From Deltaproteobacteria bacterium (lineage in GTDB: Bacteria > Desulfobacterota > Desulfomonilia > Desulfomonilales > Desulfomonilaceae): a stretch of 56,553 bases of DNA. Where the stretch lies: contig JAJYDQ010000019.1 of the NCBI GenBank assembly GCA_021777225.1, positions 1-56,553 of the forward strand, written 5' to 3'. The notes below the pieces were generated by a model. The model saw only the letters and a list, made by a program, of their open reading frames with translations. It ran no database searches and was not told the origin of the DNA. Shown piece by piece: positions 7,911 through 16,080 of this stretch (positions are counted from its first letter, which is position 1; each line of letters begins with the position of its first letter). The position numbers were made by a program, and so were the translations under genes.

Positions 7911-9541
7911 ATCGACGGGTCACAGAATCCGTTTTCTTGAAAGGCAATTACAGGGTTCGAGATCAGATTTCAAACAGGGCGTTGATCTTGGGCGGCGATG
8001 AATATGGAATTCAAATAGCCGATCTTCTAAAGAGAAATGGATTTGAAGCTACAATTTTTGTTGGATTTAGGGACGCCCATCCATCAAGTCCAACACTTGA
8101 TGTAATTAAGGGTAAAATAGAGAAGATTACTGGATTCATAGGGGATTTCAACGTCGCAATTCGTACGTCGACTGATTTGCATGAAATCAGATTTGGTTTT
8201 ATTATAGCCGCTCAACCTGCCCATCGACGATCCAAAACCAGCTCCTTTGGCGCCGCCGGCCTGAACAAAGTCTATAACCTTTCAGAATTCAAACAATTCT
8301 TGGATTCAAGTGGTAGGTCATTGCTGAATAACGACAGAAACTGGCGACACATTGCGTTCTTTTTTGATTTGAAAGGTTCTTCTGAAGTCTCTCAATTCGA
8401 CATCTTGCTTTCGGTACTCGACCGGCTTGAGATGTTGGACCAAGTTCAGTCGTATATCTTTACTCGTAATGTCAAAGTAGCTTCTGGTGGTCTTGAGGCG
8501 CGGTATCGGTATCATCGTCAACATGGTGTTGTATTTTTCAAGTTCGATGAAACGGAGCCACGTATTGTCCAGGATGGAAAAAACCTGATTATAGAATTCG
8601 TAGAACCTCTCTTAAGAGAGGAAATGGAATTGACGCCGGATATTATTGTAATAGATGAAATTCTAAGCCCTGCTGATTCTCTTGAGCCGATTTTGAATTT
8701 GATCCCTTCTGCTCATGTCTCCGCCCCCTATCTGCAGCCCGAATCGACAAGGTTTAATGGTGTTGAGACCCAGAAGGCAGGGATTTATGCCGTTGGTCCA
8801 GCGAGAGGAGCCTTTGATCAAGAATCTCTCAAGGCCGACGTAGAAGCTGTCATGATCTCACTATTTAAGGCCATGCCTCAACTGTCGGATTTTACCCCGA
8901 AGCTGGTGGCTCATGTAGATCACGATAAATGCACGTTTTGCTTAACATGTGTGAGGTTGTGTCCCCATGGGGCTATAGGGTTTCATTCCCGTCCAGAAGT
9001 CGATCCATTATCCTGCAAGGCCTGTGGCGTTTGCGTAGTCGAATGTCCCATGGGCGCAATCGAGATGCGTTGCGGAGACGTAGTCCCGCCGACAACGGAA
9101 AAACCTTTACTTTATGGCGCCGGCTTCAAAGGACACGGACGAATCAAATTGTTTCTTTGCGCCCGATCCGGGCTACAAGCGGCTTCAAGAATTAACTCAA
9201 GCCTGTTGTCCGATGTAGAAATATGCGAACTCACCTGTGCCGGCTCCCTGAGCCCCAATTTTCTTCTCAAGTGTTTTCGGGATGGAGTAGCGGGAATAAT
9301 AGTGGCAGGTTGCTTTAAGGGTAATTGCGCATCGATTTATGGTTCTACTCTTGCGGATGAGAGGGTGGCCCAGGTCTCCAGAACGCTCGAGCAAGCAGGT
9401 ATCGATCCGAAAAGGCTCGAATTTGTTTACGTCGCGGGGAATACTCCCAGTTTGATAGTGGAGGCAATATTCAAAGTTAAGGGTCGGGTTGGCGATCTCA
9501 ACCAATTTCAGTTTCCGGATTCTCATGATGGGACAACATAA
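7907..9541 (+). CDS. QmoB-like protein: HdrA-like half, ferredoxin domain and MvhD domain
   Basis: 544 residues from the GTG at 7907, chosen because GGGAGA lies just upstream and the codon overlaps the previous stop. The N-terminal half is a degenerate HdrA-like flavin fold (LILGGDEYGIQIADLL, and GIYAVGPARGAFD as a worn version of the C-terminal flavin loop). Two [4Fe-4S] motifs follow near residues 345 to 385 (CTFCLTCVRLCP and CKACGVCVVECP). The C-terminal 130 residues match MvhD, the [2Fe-2S] delta subunit, with CELTCAGSL and AGCFKGNC. This HdrA-plus-MvhD order is that of QmoB. Together with the upstream HdrA-like protein it gives a QmoA/QmoB-type pair, but followed by soluble HdrC and HdrB instead of membrane QmoC. 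The start overlaps the HdrA-like gene; the end overlaps hdrC as TAATG. Confidence 0.82.
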   Translation: MNRRVTESVFLKGNYRVRDQISNRALILGGDEYGIQIADLLKRNGFEATIFVGFRDAHPSSPTLDVIKGKIEKITGFIGDFNVAIRTSTDLHEIRFGFIIAAQPAHRRSKTSSFGAAGLNKVYNLSEFKQFLDSSGRSLLNNDRNWRHIAFFFDLKGSSEVSQFDILLSVLDRLEMLDQVQSYIFTRNVKVASGGLEARYRYHRQHGVVFFKFDETEPRIVQDGKNLIIEFVEPLLREEMELTPDIIVIDEILSPADSLEPILNLIPSAHVSAPYLQPESTRFNGVETQKAGIYAVGPARGAFDQESLKADVEAVMISLFKAMPQLSDFTPKLVAHVDHDKCTFCLTCVRLCPHGAIGFHSRPEVDPLSCKACGVCVVECPMGAIEMRCGDVVPPTTEKPLLYGAGFKGHGRIKLFLCARSGLQAASRINSSLLSDVEICELTCAGSLSPNFLLKCFRDGVAGIIVAGCFKGNCASIYGSTLADERVAQVSRTLEQAGIDPKRLEFVYVAGNTPSLIVEAIFKVKGRVGDLNQFQFPDSHDGTT

Positions 9542-10026
9542 TGACTAAAATTAATCTAAATAGGCTGGATCCGCAATTCAAGAACAGGGTTGCGGAACAA
9601 CCCGGAGGAGAAGGTCTGAAAGCTTGTTTTGCATGTAAAGCCTGTACTGCCGCCTGCCCGATTCAGCCCCTGGACAAGCGCTATGATCCCAGAAAGATCA
9701 TCCGGATGGTCCTTCTCGGAATGAAAGACCAAGTTCTCGGCAGCGATTTCATCTGGTTGTGTTCGTCCTGTTATAGTTGTCAGGAAGTTTGTCCGCAAAA
9801 TGTACGTTTCACAGAGGTTATGTACGCCATAAAGAACCTGGCTGCTCAGGAGGCGTGCATTCCACCAGGATTGATGGCGCAACGGTCTCTCCTGAGAAAA
9901 CATGGAAGACTCTATGAGGTTGGAGAATTCGAAAACGAGAAACGTCTCAAATTTGGGCTGCCTCCAATCATAGAACACCCTGAAGATTTTGAAAAATTGC
10001 TGCCGGATCAATCTGTAGGCGTATGA
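9541..10026 (+). CDS. hdrC: Heterodisulfide reductase subunit C-like protein
   Basis: 161-residue soluble electron-transfer protein with two [4Fe-4S] motifs, CFACKACTAACP near residue 30 and CSSCYSCQEVCP near residue 75. The helical spacing and the length fit HdrC. No membrane segment is present, which separates it from QmoC and DsrM. It should carry electrons between the HdrA/QmoB-like pair and HdrB in the cytoplasm. The start overlaps the previous stop by one base (TAATG), so translation is likely coupled. HdrB follows after 56 bases. Confidence 0.88.
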   Translation: MTKINLNRLDPQFKNRVAEQPGGEGLKACFACKACTAACPIQPLDKRYDPRKIIRMVLLGMKDQVLGSDFIWLCSSCYSCQEVCPQNVRFTEVMYAIKNLAAQEACIPPGLMAQRSLLRKHGRLYEVGEFENEKRLKFGLPPIIEHPEDFEKLLPDQSVGV

Positions 10027-10082
10027 TTGGGTTAATACGGTTAAAATTTGGATTTTTAATAGTTTTCAACAGGTAAATTTTC

Positions 10083-10958
10083 ATGGAAGCCCTTTTGTAT
10101 CTTGGCTGCACAGTCCCAATTAGAAATTTAAACTACGAGGTTTCTGCGAGATTGACCGCAAAGGCCCTAGGGATTACTTTCCGGGACCTCGAGGAGTTCA
10201 GTTGCTGTGGATTCCCATTAAAATCACTAAATGTAGAAGATACAATGGTTACTGCGGCAAGGAACCTTGCACTCGCTGAGAGGGAGGACCTGGATATATG
10301 CGCATTGTGCAACGCTTGCGCCGGCACCTTGAACGAAGTGGCTCATCAGATTAGAACCAGACCTGAAATACGGGAAAAAATCAATCAGCGGCTAAGACCT
10401 ATTGGGCTTCATGTTGAAGGAAAAGTTAGAGTACGAAACTTTATGAGATTACTCTGGGAAGAAATTGGAGTTGAGGGCATTCGAAAGGCGGTTACCAGAC
10501 CCCTGGAAGGTATAATGTTGGCGCCTCATTACGGTTGTCACTATCTCAAGCCATCAGAGTTGAATGTTGGTTTCGATTCGTCGGAAACTCCAAGGACTCT
10601 ATCAGAGATGATTGGCGCCACAGGGGCAGAGGTGGTAAATTATCCCTCGCTTCTGGACTGTTGCGGTGGTGGGTTGCTTGGTATGTCGGAAGAAGTCGCC
10701 AACGCGATGGCGGCTCGCAAACTTGTGGATGTATCCAAAACCGGCGCACATGCCTTGGTTCTGGTCTGCCCGTTTTGCAATGTGATGTATGAGGGGCAGC
10801 AGAAGAAAATCGCCAAATCAACGGGTCTTGACCTCAAGACTCCTGTAGTTTACTATCCTCAAGTGTTGGGACTTGCTCTTGGCATGACGTCCGAACAGTT
10901 AGGTTTTAAACTGAACAGGATTAAACCGGCAAGCCTCCTAAAAATAGTCGAAGGTTGA
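10083..10958 (+). CDS. hdrB: Heterodisulfide reductase subunit B-like protein, two CCG domains
   Basis: 291-residue catalytic-type HdrB. Both cysteine-rich CCG domains are complete: the first has LGCTVP, SCCGFPLKS and CALCNAC, the second has HYGCHY, LDCCGGGLL and CPFCN. In methanogen HdrB each full set binds a non-cubane [4Fe-4S] cluster that splits a disulfide; full conservation here argues for a real thiol/disulfide or related catalytic role. The physiological disulfide is unknown, since no coenzyme M or B genes are nearby. A GcvH-like lipoyl protein follows 77 bases later, so a protein-bound dihydrolipoyl dithiol is an attractive partner (inference). Confidence 0.9.
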   Translation: MEALLYLGCTVPIRNLNYEVSARLTAKALGITFRDLEEFSCCGFPLKSLNVEDTMVTAARNLALAEREDLDICALCNACAGTLNEVAHQIRTRPEIREKINQRLRPIGLHVEGKVRVRNFMRLLWEEIGVEGIRKAVTRPLEGIMLAPHYGCHYLKPSELNVGFDSSETPRTLSEMIGATGAEVVNYPSLLDCCGGGLLGMSEEVANAMAARKLVDVSKTGAHALVLVCPFCNVMYEGQQKKIAKSTGLDLKTPVVYYPQVLGLALGMTSEQLGFKLNRIKPASLLKIVEG

Positions 10959-11035
10959 TCTATTGTTGTTGTTTGCTCTCCCAATCTGTTGTTGGGATGC
11001 AGTTTGAGTTTCGGTTGTACCGTTAGGAGATCAAA

Positions 11036-11464
11036 ATGGAGTTCGAAGGTTATTCTTTTCCGGATGATCTAAAATTCGAGAAGAATCATTATTGGGCCAA
11101 AATGGACGGCGACGTTGTGATAACTGGCGCCGGTGAATTTATTTCCAAGCAGGCGGGAGAAATTACTTTCGTTGATCTTCCTGAAGAAGGGGATGAATTG
11201 ACACAGGGTAAGCCTTATGGTTCGATCGAATCGGGAAAATGGGTAGGCCGGATTTATGCGGTTGTTTCCGGTGAGGTGTTGGAAGTGAATGCAGCTTTGG
11301 AAGATGAACCTGAAAAGATCAACGCTGATCCATACAACGAGGGATGGATATGCAAGGTTAAACCATCGAAATTGTCTGATGAATGGAACTCTCTTATGTC
11401 TGTAGATGAATCGTTCAGGAATTTTATCGAAGAGGAAATCAAGAAAATTCAAGAACAGAAATAG
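11036..11464 (+). CDS. GcvH-like lipoyl carrier protein
   Basis: 142 residues with the glycine-cleavage H-protein fold. HYWAKMDGDVVITG, a FVDLPEEGDEL strand, the lipoyl loop ESGKWVGRIYA with Lys68, then VSGEVLEVN and a GWICKVKPS end are all visible. The usual loop is ESVKAVSDIYSP; here the two residues after the lysine are tryptophan and valine, and the loop is otherwise different. No gcvT, gcvP or lipoate ligase is present in the window, and the gene follows an Hdr set. In sulfur oxidisers, sHdr clusters use GcvH-like lipoate-binding proteins (LbpA) as partners, so a carrier serving Hdr chemistry is plausible here. Ordinary one-carbon metabolism is the alternative. AGGAG stands seven bases before the ATG. 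Confidence 0.85.
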   Translation: MEFEGYSFPDDLKFEKNHYWAKMDGDVVITGAGEFISKQAGEITFVDLPEEGDELTQGKPYGSIESGKWVGRIYAVVSGEVLEVNAALEDEPEKINADPYNEGWICKVKPSKLSDEWNSLMSVDESFRNFIEEEIKKIQEQK

Positions 11465-11615
11465 CGATCCTAAATTATATATTTGTGTCATTACAAACAG
11501 AGAAACTCTTGTTATTACAGGATCTTCGTTATAGCGTGAGACGCTTGTTGAAAGTGTTTCTATTTGCAAGCTTAAATCATGATTTCCACATGTTCGGAAT
11601 AGTCGGAGATAATTT

Positions 11616-12497
11616 ATGGAAAAAGGGACTGAAACGTTAAAACGTGGCCATGCTCAAATGTTAAAGGGTGGGGTCATAATGGATGTTGTCACACCGGAGC
11701 ATGCCCGTATAGCAGAAGACGCCGGAGCCTGCGCCGTAATGGCTTTGGAACGGGTACCGGCTGACATAAGGGCGCACGGTGGGGTAGCCCGAATGAGTGA
11801 TCCGGGACTTATTCTTCAAATCATGGAGTCCGTTACTATTCCCGTCATGGCCAAATGTCGAATAGGCCATTTCGTTGAAGCCCAAATTCTGGAAGCCATT
11901 GGTGTGGACTATATAGACGAAAGTGAAGTTCTAACCCCTGCTGACGAGCAAAATCATATTGAAAAGACGAAATTTAATGTTCCATTTGTTTGTGGTTGTC
12001 GTAACCTTGGCGAGGCCCTTCGTAGAATAGCTGAGGGAGCGGCCATGATCAGGACCAAAGGTGAAGCCGGGACCGGTGATGTGGTTGAAGCCGTAAGGCA
12101 TGCACGTTCAGTGATTGGAGAAATTCGCCGCGTTAGCGCAATGCGGGAAGATGAACTTGCGTCTTACGCCAAGGAGATCGGGGCGCCCCTCGAATTAGTA
12201 ATAGAAACATCTCAGAAAGGCCGAATGCCGGTAGTAAATTTTGCAGCCGGTGGCGTCGCCACTCCAGCCGACGCCGCTCTTATGATGCAGTTGGGAGTTG
12301 ACGGTGTATTTGTTGGATCGGGGATATTCAAAAGTGGAAATCCTTCCGCGCGAGCAAAGGCAATAGTTAAAGCTGTCACACACTTTAATGATCCGAAAAT
12401 ATTGGCTGAGGTCAGTCAGGGCCTTGGGGAGGCGATGGTAGGAATAGGCGTAAGCCAGTTGCCTGAAAAGGAAAGGCTTGCTGATCGCGGATGGTGA
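11616..12497 (+). CDS. pdxS: Pyridoxal 5'-phosphate synthase, lyase subunit PdxS
   Basis: 293 residues, the usual length. PdxS condenses ribose 5-phosphate, glyceraldehyde 3-phosphate and ammonia into PLP within a dodecamer capped by PdxT. Family text is continuous: [41 protein letters not shown] with the Schiff-base lysine near residue 81, [10 protein letters not shown], the second lysine in [12 protein letters not shown] near 149, and [16 protein letters not shown] with GSGIFKS at the phosphate site. GGAG lies eight bases before the ATG. It overlaps the upstream reach of pdxT and is clearly co-transcribed with it. Confidence 0.97.
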   Translation: MEKGTETLKRGHAQMLKGGVIMDVVTPEHARIAEDAGACAVMALERVPADIRAHGGVARMSDPGLILQIMESVTIPVMAKCRIGHFVEAQILEAIGVDYIDESEVLTPADEQNHIEKTKFNVPFVCGCRNLGEALRRIAEGAAMIRTKGEAGTGDVVEAVRHARSVIGEIRRVSAMREDELASYAKEIGAPLELVIETSQKGRMPVVNFAAGGVATPADAALMMQLGVDGVFVGSGIFKSGNPSARAKAIVKAVTHFNDPKILAEVSQGLGEAMVGIGVSQLPEKERLADRGW

Positions 12498-12504
12498 CCC
12501 GTCT

Positions 12505-13083
12505 ATGAAAATTGGTGTGTTGGCTTTACAGGGAGATTTTGAAGAACACTGCGGTTGTCTCACACGCCTTGAAGTAGACGCTCGAGAAGTCAGGCTACCA
12601 TCCCAACTTGATAATCTTGATGGCTTAATCCTACCTGGCGGCGAAAGTACATCAATCGGGAAACTTGCCACTGATTATGATCTGGTAGAACCTATTCAAA
12701 AATTCGCGAAATCTGCGCCTGTGTGGGGAACTTGTGGCGGACTGGTTTTTCTTGCCACAGACGTTGGCGGCGATCAGCCAACCCTTGGTCTAATCGATAT
12801 GGTCGTGGAAAGAAATGCGTTCGGCCGTCAGGTAGACAGTTTCGAGGAGGATCTCGAAATAACGGGCCTTCCCGGCGGACTTTTTAGAGGTATTTTTATT
12901 AGGGCTCCCAAGGTGGTGAAGGTGGGCCAGTCGGTAAGTATAATTTGTGAATTGAAAGGCGGCTCAATCGTGGCTGTCCGAAGTGGAAGATTTCTAGCCA
13001 CGTCGTTCCATCCTGAATTGACTACTGATACTAGAGTTCACGAGTACTTTCTGGCAATGGTAGAGAAAGCGCTTCGATCCTAA
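12505..13083 (+). CDS. pdxT: Pyridoxal 5'-phosphate synthase, glutaminase subunit PdxT
   Basis: 192-residue class I glutaminase that feeds ammonia to PdxS. KIGVLALQGDF at the N-terminus, LPGGESTSIGK for the oxyanion site, WGTCGGLVFLA with the nucleophile cysteine near residue 78, RNAFGRQ, and SFHPEL with the catalytic His and Glu near the C-terminus are all present. The ATG at 12505 begins the family-conserved text directly; an in-frame upstream extension of nine residues lies inside pdxS and is not conserved. It starts seven bases after the pdxS stop. Confidence 0.96.
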   Translation: MKIGVLALQGDFEEHCGCLTRLEVDAREVRLPSQLDNLDGLILPGGESTSIGKLATDYDLVEPIQKFAKSAPVWGTCGGLVFLATDVGGDQPTLGLIDMVVERNAFGRQVDSFEEDLEITGLPGGLFRGIFIRAPKVVKVGQSVSIICELKGGSIVAVRSGRFLATSFHPELTTDTRVHEYFLAMVEKALRS

Positions 13084-13109
13084 ATACACTCTAAAGCCTT
13101 GATACAAAA

Positions 13110-13856
13110 ATGCCTAAATTCAAGACAGTTGTCGAATACGATGGGACTAACTATCATGGATGGCAATTCCAGCCTAATGCGGTTACAATTCAAGGCGAAA
13201 TTGAAAAAGCTCTGGAGAAGATATTCCATACACGGATTACGGTTTATGGAGCGGGCAGGACTGACTCGGGAGTTCATGCGCATGGTCAGGTAACACACAT
13301 AGTAGCGTCATGGAGACATCCCTCTGAAAATCTCAAGAGAGCCATCAACTCTCTTCTTCCCGACGACATTTGCATAAAAGAAGTTTCTGAAGTGGAAGAC
13401 GATTTCCACGCGAGACATTCCGCTATTTCTAAAACTTACCGATATCAAATACTTAACCAGCGGACTCGTTCTCCCATGAAACGACTGTACTCTTGGCACG
13501 TCAATCAACAGCTTGATGTGGACGAACTCCAAGCAGCTTCAAATTTACTTTTGGGGGCACATGATTTTGCGACATTCGGGGCAGCGACATCGGGAACCCC
13601 TTCTACAGTACGAGAAATTTTCGAAGCTAGATGGTATGGTGAAAAAGGAGGCCCCAACCTGACTTTTACAATCCGAGGATCGGGTTTCCTTCGTTTCATG
13701 GTCCGCTCTTTGGTTGGTACTCTTGTAAGGGTCGGGTCAGGTAAATTAAGTGTTGAGGACTTTAGAGCCATTCTTGAATCGCGTAAGCGGGACAAATCCG
13801 GGCCGGCTGCTCCATCTCAGGGCCTGAGTCTTATTTCAGTGGAATATCCTAAATAG
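13110..13856 (+). CDS. truA: tRNA pseudouridine(38-40) synthase TruA
   Basis: 248 residues. It isomerises uridines 38 to 40 in the tRNA anticodon stem. TVVEYDGTNYHGWQ at the N-terminus, the catalytic aspartate in GAGRTDSGVHAHGQ near residue 50, FHARHSAISKTYRY, and FLRFMVRSLVGTLVRVG near residue 190 identify it. It follows pdxT by 26 bases without a clear ribosome binding site of its own. It ends the plus-strand group before a strong bidirectional hairpin. Confidence 0.96.
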   Translation: MPKFKTVVEYDGTNYHGWQFQPNAVTIQGEIEKALEKIFHTRITVYGAGRTDSGVHAHGQVTHIVASWRHPSENLKRAINSLLPDDICIKEVSEVEDDFHARHSAISKTYRYQILNQRTRSPMKRLYSWHVNQQLDVDELQAASNLLLGAHDFATFGAATSGTPSTVREIFEARWYGEKGGPNLTFTIRGSGFLRFMVRSLVGTLVRVGSGKLSVEDFRAILESRKRDKSGPAAPSQGLSLISVEYPK

Positions 13857-13880
13857 GGCGTGTGAGAATCCGTTCGTTGA

Positions 13881-13912
13881 CAACAAAGCCGACTCTTGAA
13901 CCGGCTTTGTTG
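13881..13912. terminator. Bidirectional hairpin terminator
   Basis: A perfect 11-bp inverted repeat (CAACAAAGCCG at 13881-13891, CGGCTTTGTTG at 13902-13912) with a ten-base loop. It lies between truA (+) and the convergent PA14-repeat gene (-). The arm itself ends in a T-rich stretch on both strands. Confidence 0.7.
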
Positions 13913-13952
13913 TTGAAAGATCTGTAGGTCTTATTGATTTAACGCCAGCGAT

Positions 13953-15881
13953 TTAATCAAATGAGAAGATTTTTTCCTGTCCACTTGGGGGAGTTATAAA
14001 CAATTGCACTCCATCTGGTCCGGTAGTTTGAAGGTAGTCCAGGAACATTTCGTGACTGCCCGGAGTGAGTTCTACGCTTCCTGATTGGGTCACCGGCTTG
14101 CCACCGCCGCCTTCGGCATTTACAACCATCTTCTTTCCGATGATTAAACGAGCGGAATCATCGCAAACAATTCGGAATTTGTAGGTCCCAGCCTCTTGCT
14201 CAGACAGCGAAAACTTAACGTAAAACCGGATCCCGAACCATTCTTCCCGTTTAGGTATCCCCGGGAACTCTCTAGTCCCGCGATCTATGGGGTAATCAAT
14301 TGATTTTGTGAAAAACATACCTGCGGGTGACAGTTTATTAAAATTAGGCATTTTTTTCGTATTTGTAGGAACAAAATACACAAACGCGGGGATAAGACTC
14401 AACTTACCGCTATCTGCAGGAAATCCGGTTAGTGTACGAGCAGGTGAAAAAAGCTCCTCTGGTTTGGTCGGTTGCGTCACGAACAACTGCAGTTTAGGTT
14501 CACCTTGAGGATGGAAATAATCGACTACAATCGGGTAACTGCCCTGCTGGAGAAACGCCCATCCTGTGACACCCTGCTCATTTTTCGATCCTTTAGTCAT
14601 TTCCACTATGGGGTTTTTCCCAATCATAAGTTTAGCGAAGTTGTCAGCAATTAGCCTAAATGCGAAAATGCCGGCTCCCTCAACATTAAAGAATCCCTGA
14701 TATTTCAATCCGATCATGTCCCTGCGACCAGGAATTCCAGGAAAATTTCCGCCGACGATATCCAATTGAGGAGCTATAAGACGCCCAACCGGTGTTAGTT
14801 TACCAAAATCAGGCCCTTCCGGATAATTTCCCTGAGGAACAAAGTAAATGTGGCCCCACAAAACATCGTAGGGTTTTGTAGGCTCTTTCCAACCTAGCAG
14901 GCCGTTACTAATAGAAAAAAGCTGCTCCTGTCCTGTTGGGCCCTGAACGAAAAGCTTCAACATAGGAGACCCTTTTGAATTGAAGCTGTCAAGTATTATT
15001 GAATGCACGCCTTCGGCCAGATGGATATATCCATCCTTGGACGCAGCTTGGTGAACCCCGTCATTTTCAATTATGGTCTTGTCGTCAATGCTAAGTCTGA
15101 CCCCATCTTTTGACTCAACTCTCCATCGGAAAAGGCCTTCCCCCGAAACAAGAAATGTTCCCATGAAGCGCAAACCAGTATCATCCATCTTCGCTGGGAG
15201 ATCTGATGGCTCGTTTTCTCCTTTGGCTGGATCAAGATCAATTCGATCCGTGGCAAGGACTTTGAATGGTTTAAAAGCGCTAAAATCCGGCAGCGCCGCA
15301 ATGTTGTCCGGTAACTTGAATATGCCTACATTGAAAACTGATCTGGTAGTTGCAGGTTGTTGATTTGACGCTCCCTGACCTTGCGTAGTGGTTGAAACTG
15401 GTCGTTGTTCCACACCAGACGATGGCCTGGGATGAGTTTGATCAGGCCCGTTAAAAGGAACGGCCCTTTCTGGTCCGGGGGCAGTGTGGCGTGTTGGTCC
15501 CGACATGCCCGGACCTTGTCCCTGTTTAATCTGCGGCCCTCTTTTAAATTCCTGAGGCTCCTGGATGGGGACTTTTGACCCAGAATTACTCACTGGTCCT
15601 TCATCAGACGTGGTGGCCGGTCGCTCGCCTGGAGCTTGTAGATTTTTCCCGTCGCCCCCAGTCGGGTTTAGTTGCGCTCCAGCATTTGATGGTTGAGTAT
15701 TTGGGCCGGATTCAACTTGAAAAGATTCGATCTGATCCGGAGGAAAATTCAAAGGGACTTTTTGGGTCGGCCCGCTTTTCTTCTTTATTACCAGATAATC
15801 CTCGGCAAAGCCGACGCTGGCCATCAAAAAGAACATGAGCATTAACAACGTTAAAATAGTTCGAAAAGTTGATAACTTCAT
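13953..15881 (-). CDS. Exported protein with a proline-rich linker and three PA14-like domains
   Basis: 642 residues. A signal peptide with a hydrophobic core (LLMLMFFLMASVGFA) ends near residue 26. A low-complexity linker rich in Pro, Gln, Gly, Ser and Thr follows to about residue 180. Then come three related domains of about 140 residues each (near 195-335, 340-480, 495-640). They show PA14-type pieces: SKDGVRLSIDDKTIIEN, HLAEGVHSIILD, and the matching DDSARLIIGKK, TPGSHEMFLDY and DNFAKLMIGKN, QQGSYPIVVDY. PA14 modules usually bind carbohydrate or act as adhesins or enzyme accessories. No catalytic domain is seen, so a surface binding role is inferred. The next minus-strand gene upstream is an unrecognised membrane protein 200 bases away. 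Confidence 0.75.
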   Translation of the reverse strand: MKLSTFRTILTLLMLMFFLMASVGFAEDYLVIKKKSGPTQKVPLNFPPDQIESFQVESGPNTQPSNAGAQLNPTGGDGKNLQAPGERPATTSDEGPVSNSGSKVPIQEPQEFKRGPQIKQGQGPGMSGPTRHTAPGPERAVPFNGPDQTHPRPSSGVEQRPVSTTTQGQGASNQQPATTRSVFNVGIFKLPDNIAALPDFSAFKPFKVLATDRIDLDPAKGENEPSDLPAKMDDTGLRFMGTFLVSGEGLFRWRVESKDGVRLSIDDKTIIENDGVHQAASKDGYIHLAEGVHSIILDSFNSKGSPMLKLFVQGPTGQEQLFSISNGLLGWKEPTKPYDVLWGHIYFVPQGNYPEGPDFGKLTPVGRLIAPQLDIVGGNFPGIPGRRDMIGLKYQGFFNVEGAGIFAFRLIADNFAKLMIGKNPIVEMTKGSKNEQGVTGWAFLQQGSYPIVVDYFHPQGEPKLQLFVTQPTKPEELFSPARTLTGFPADSGKLSLIPAFVYFVPTNTKKMPNFNKLSPAGMFFTKSIDYPIDRGTREFPGIPKREEWFGIRFYVKFSLSEQEAGTYKFRIVCDDSARLIIGKKMVVNAEGGGGKPVTQSGSVELTPGSHEMFLDYLQTTGPDGVQLFITPPSGQEKIFSFD

Positions 15882-16080
15882 CTGTCCACCTCATGTCGTC
15901 AAAACAGGAGCGCAAAACTAAAGAACAAGTTTAAAGAAAAAAGCTTCGATGATCAAATTTTTAGACTCAAATCATAAGACCTCATGAATATTAAGCAGTT
16001 CCAAAATCTAGAGAAAGGATTTGTTCAAATCTGTCAAAAAACATTGCGAATGGACTGTATATCGTGACATTTGAGAATCT

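Noticed and set aside
6672-9541. NADH-dependent electron-bifurcating HdrA-Flox complex
   Set aside because: No FloxABCD-type NADH-binding subunits are encoded nearby; the layout is closer to QmoA/QmoB.
10979-10997. Hairpin TCCCAA/TTGGGA between hdrB and the lipoyl carrier gene
   Set aside because: Only six base pairs, no T-run; too weak to call as a terminator separating the two genes.
11465-11615. A riboswitch ahead of pdxS or a glycine riboswitch near the lipoyl gene
   Set aside because: The gap is AT-rich, and no tandem-aptamer-like helices or conserved core were seen.
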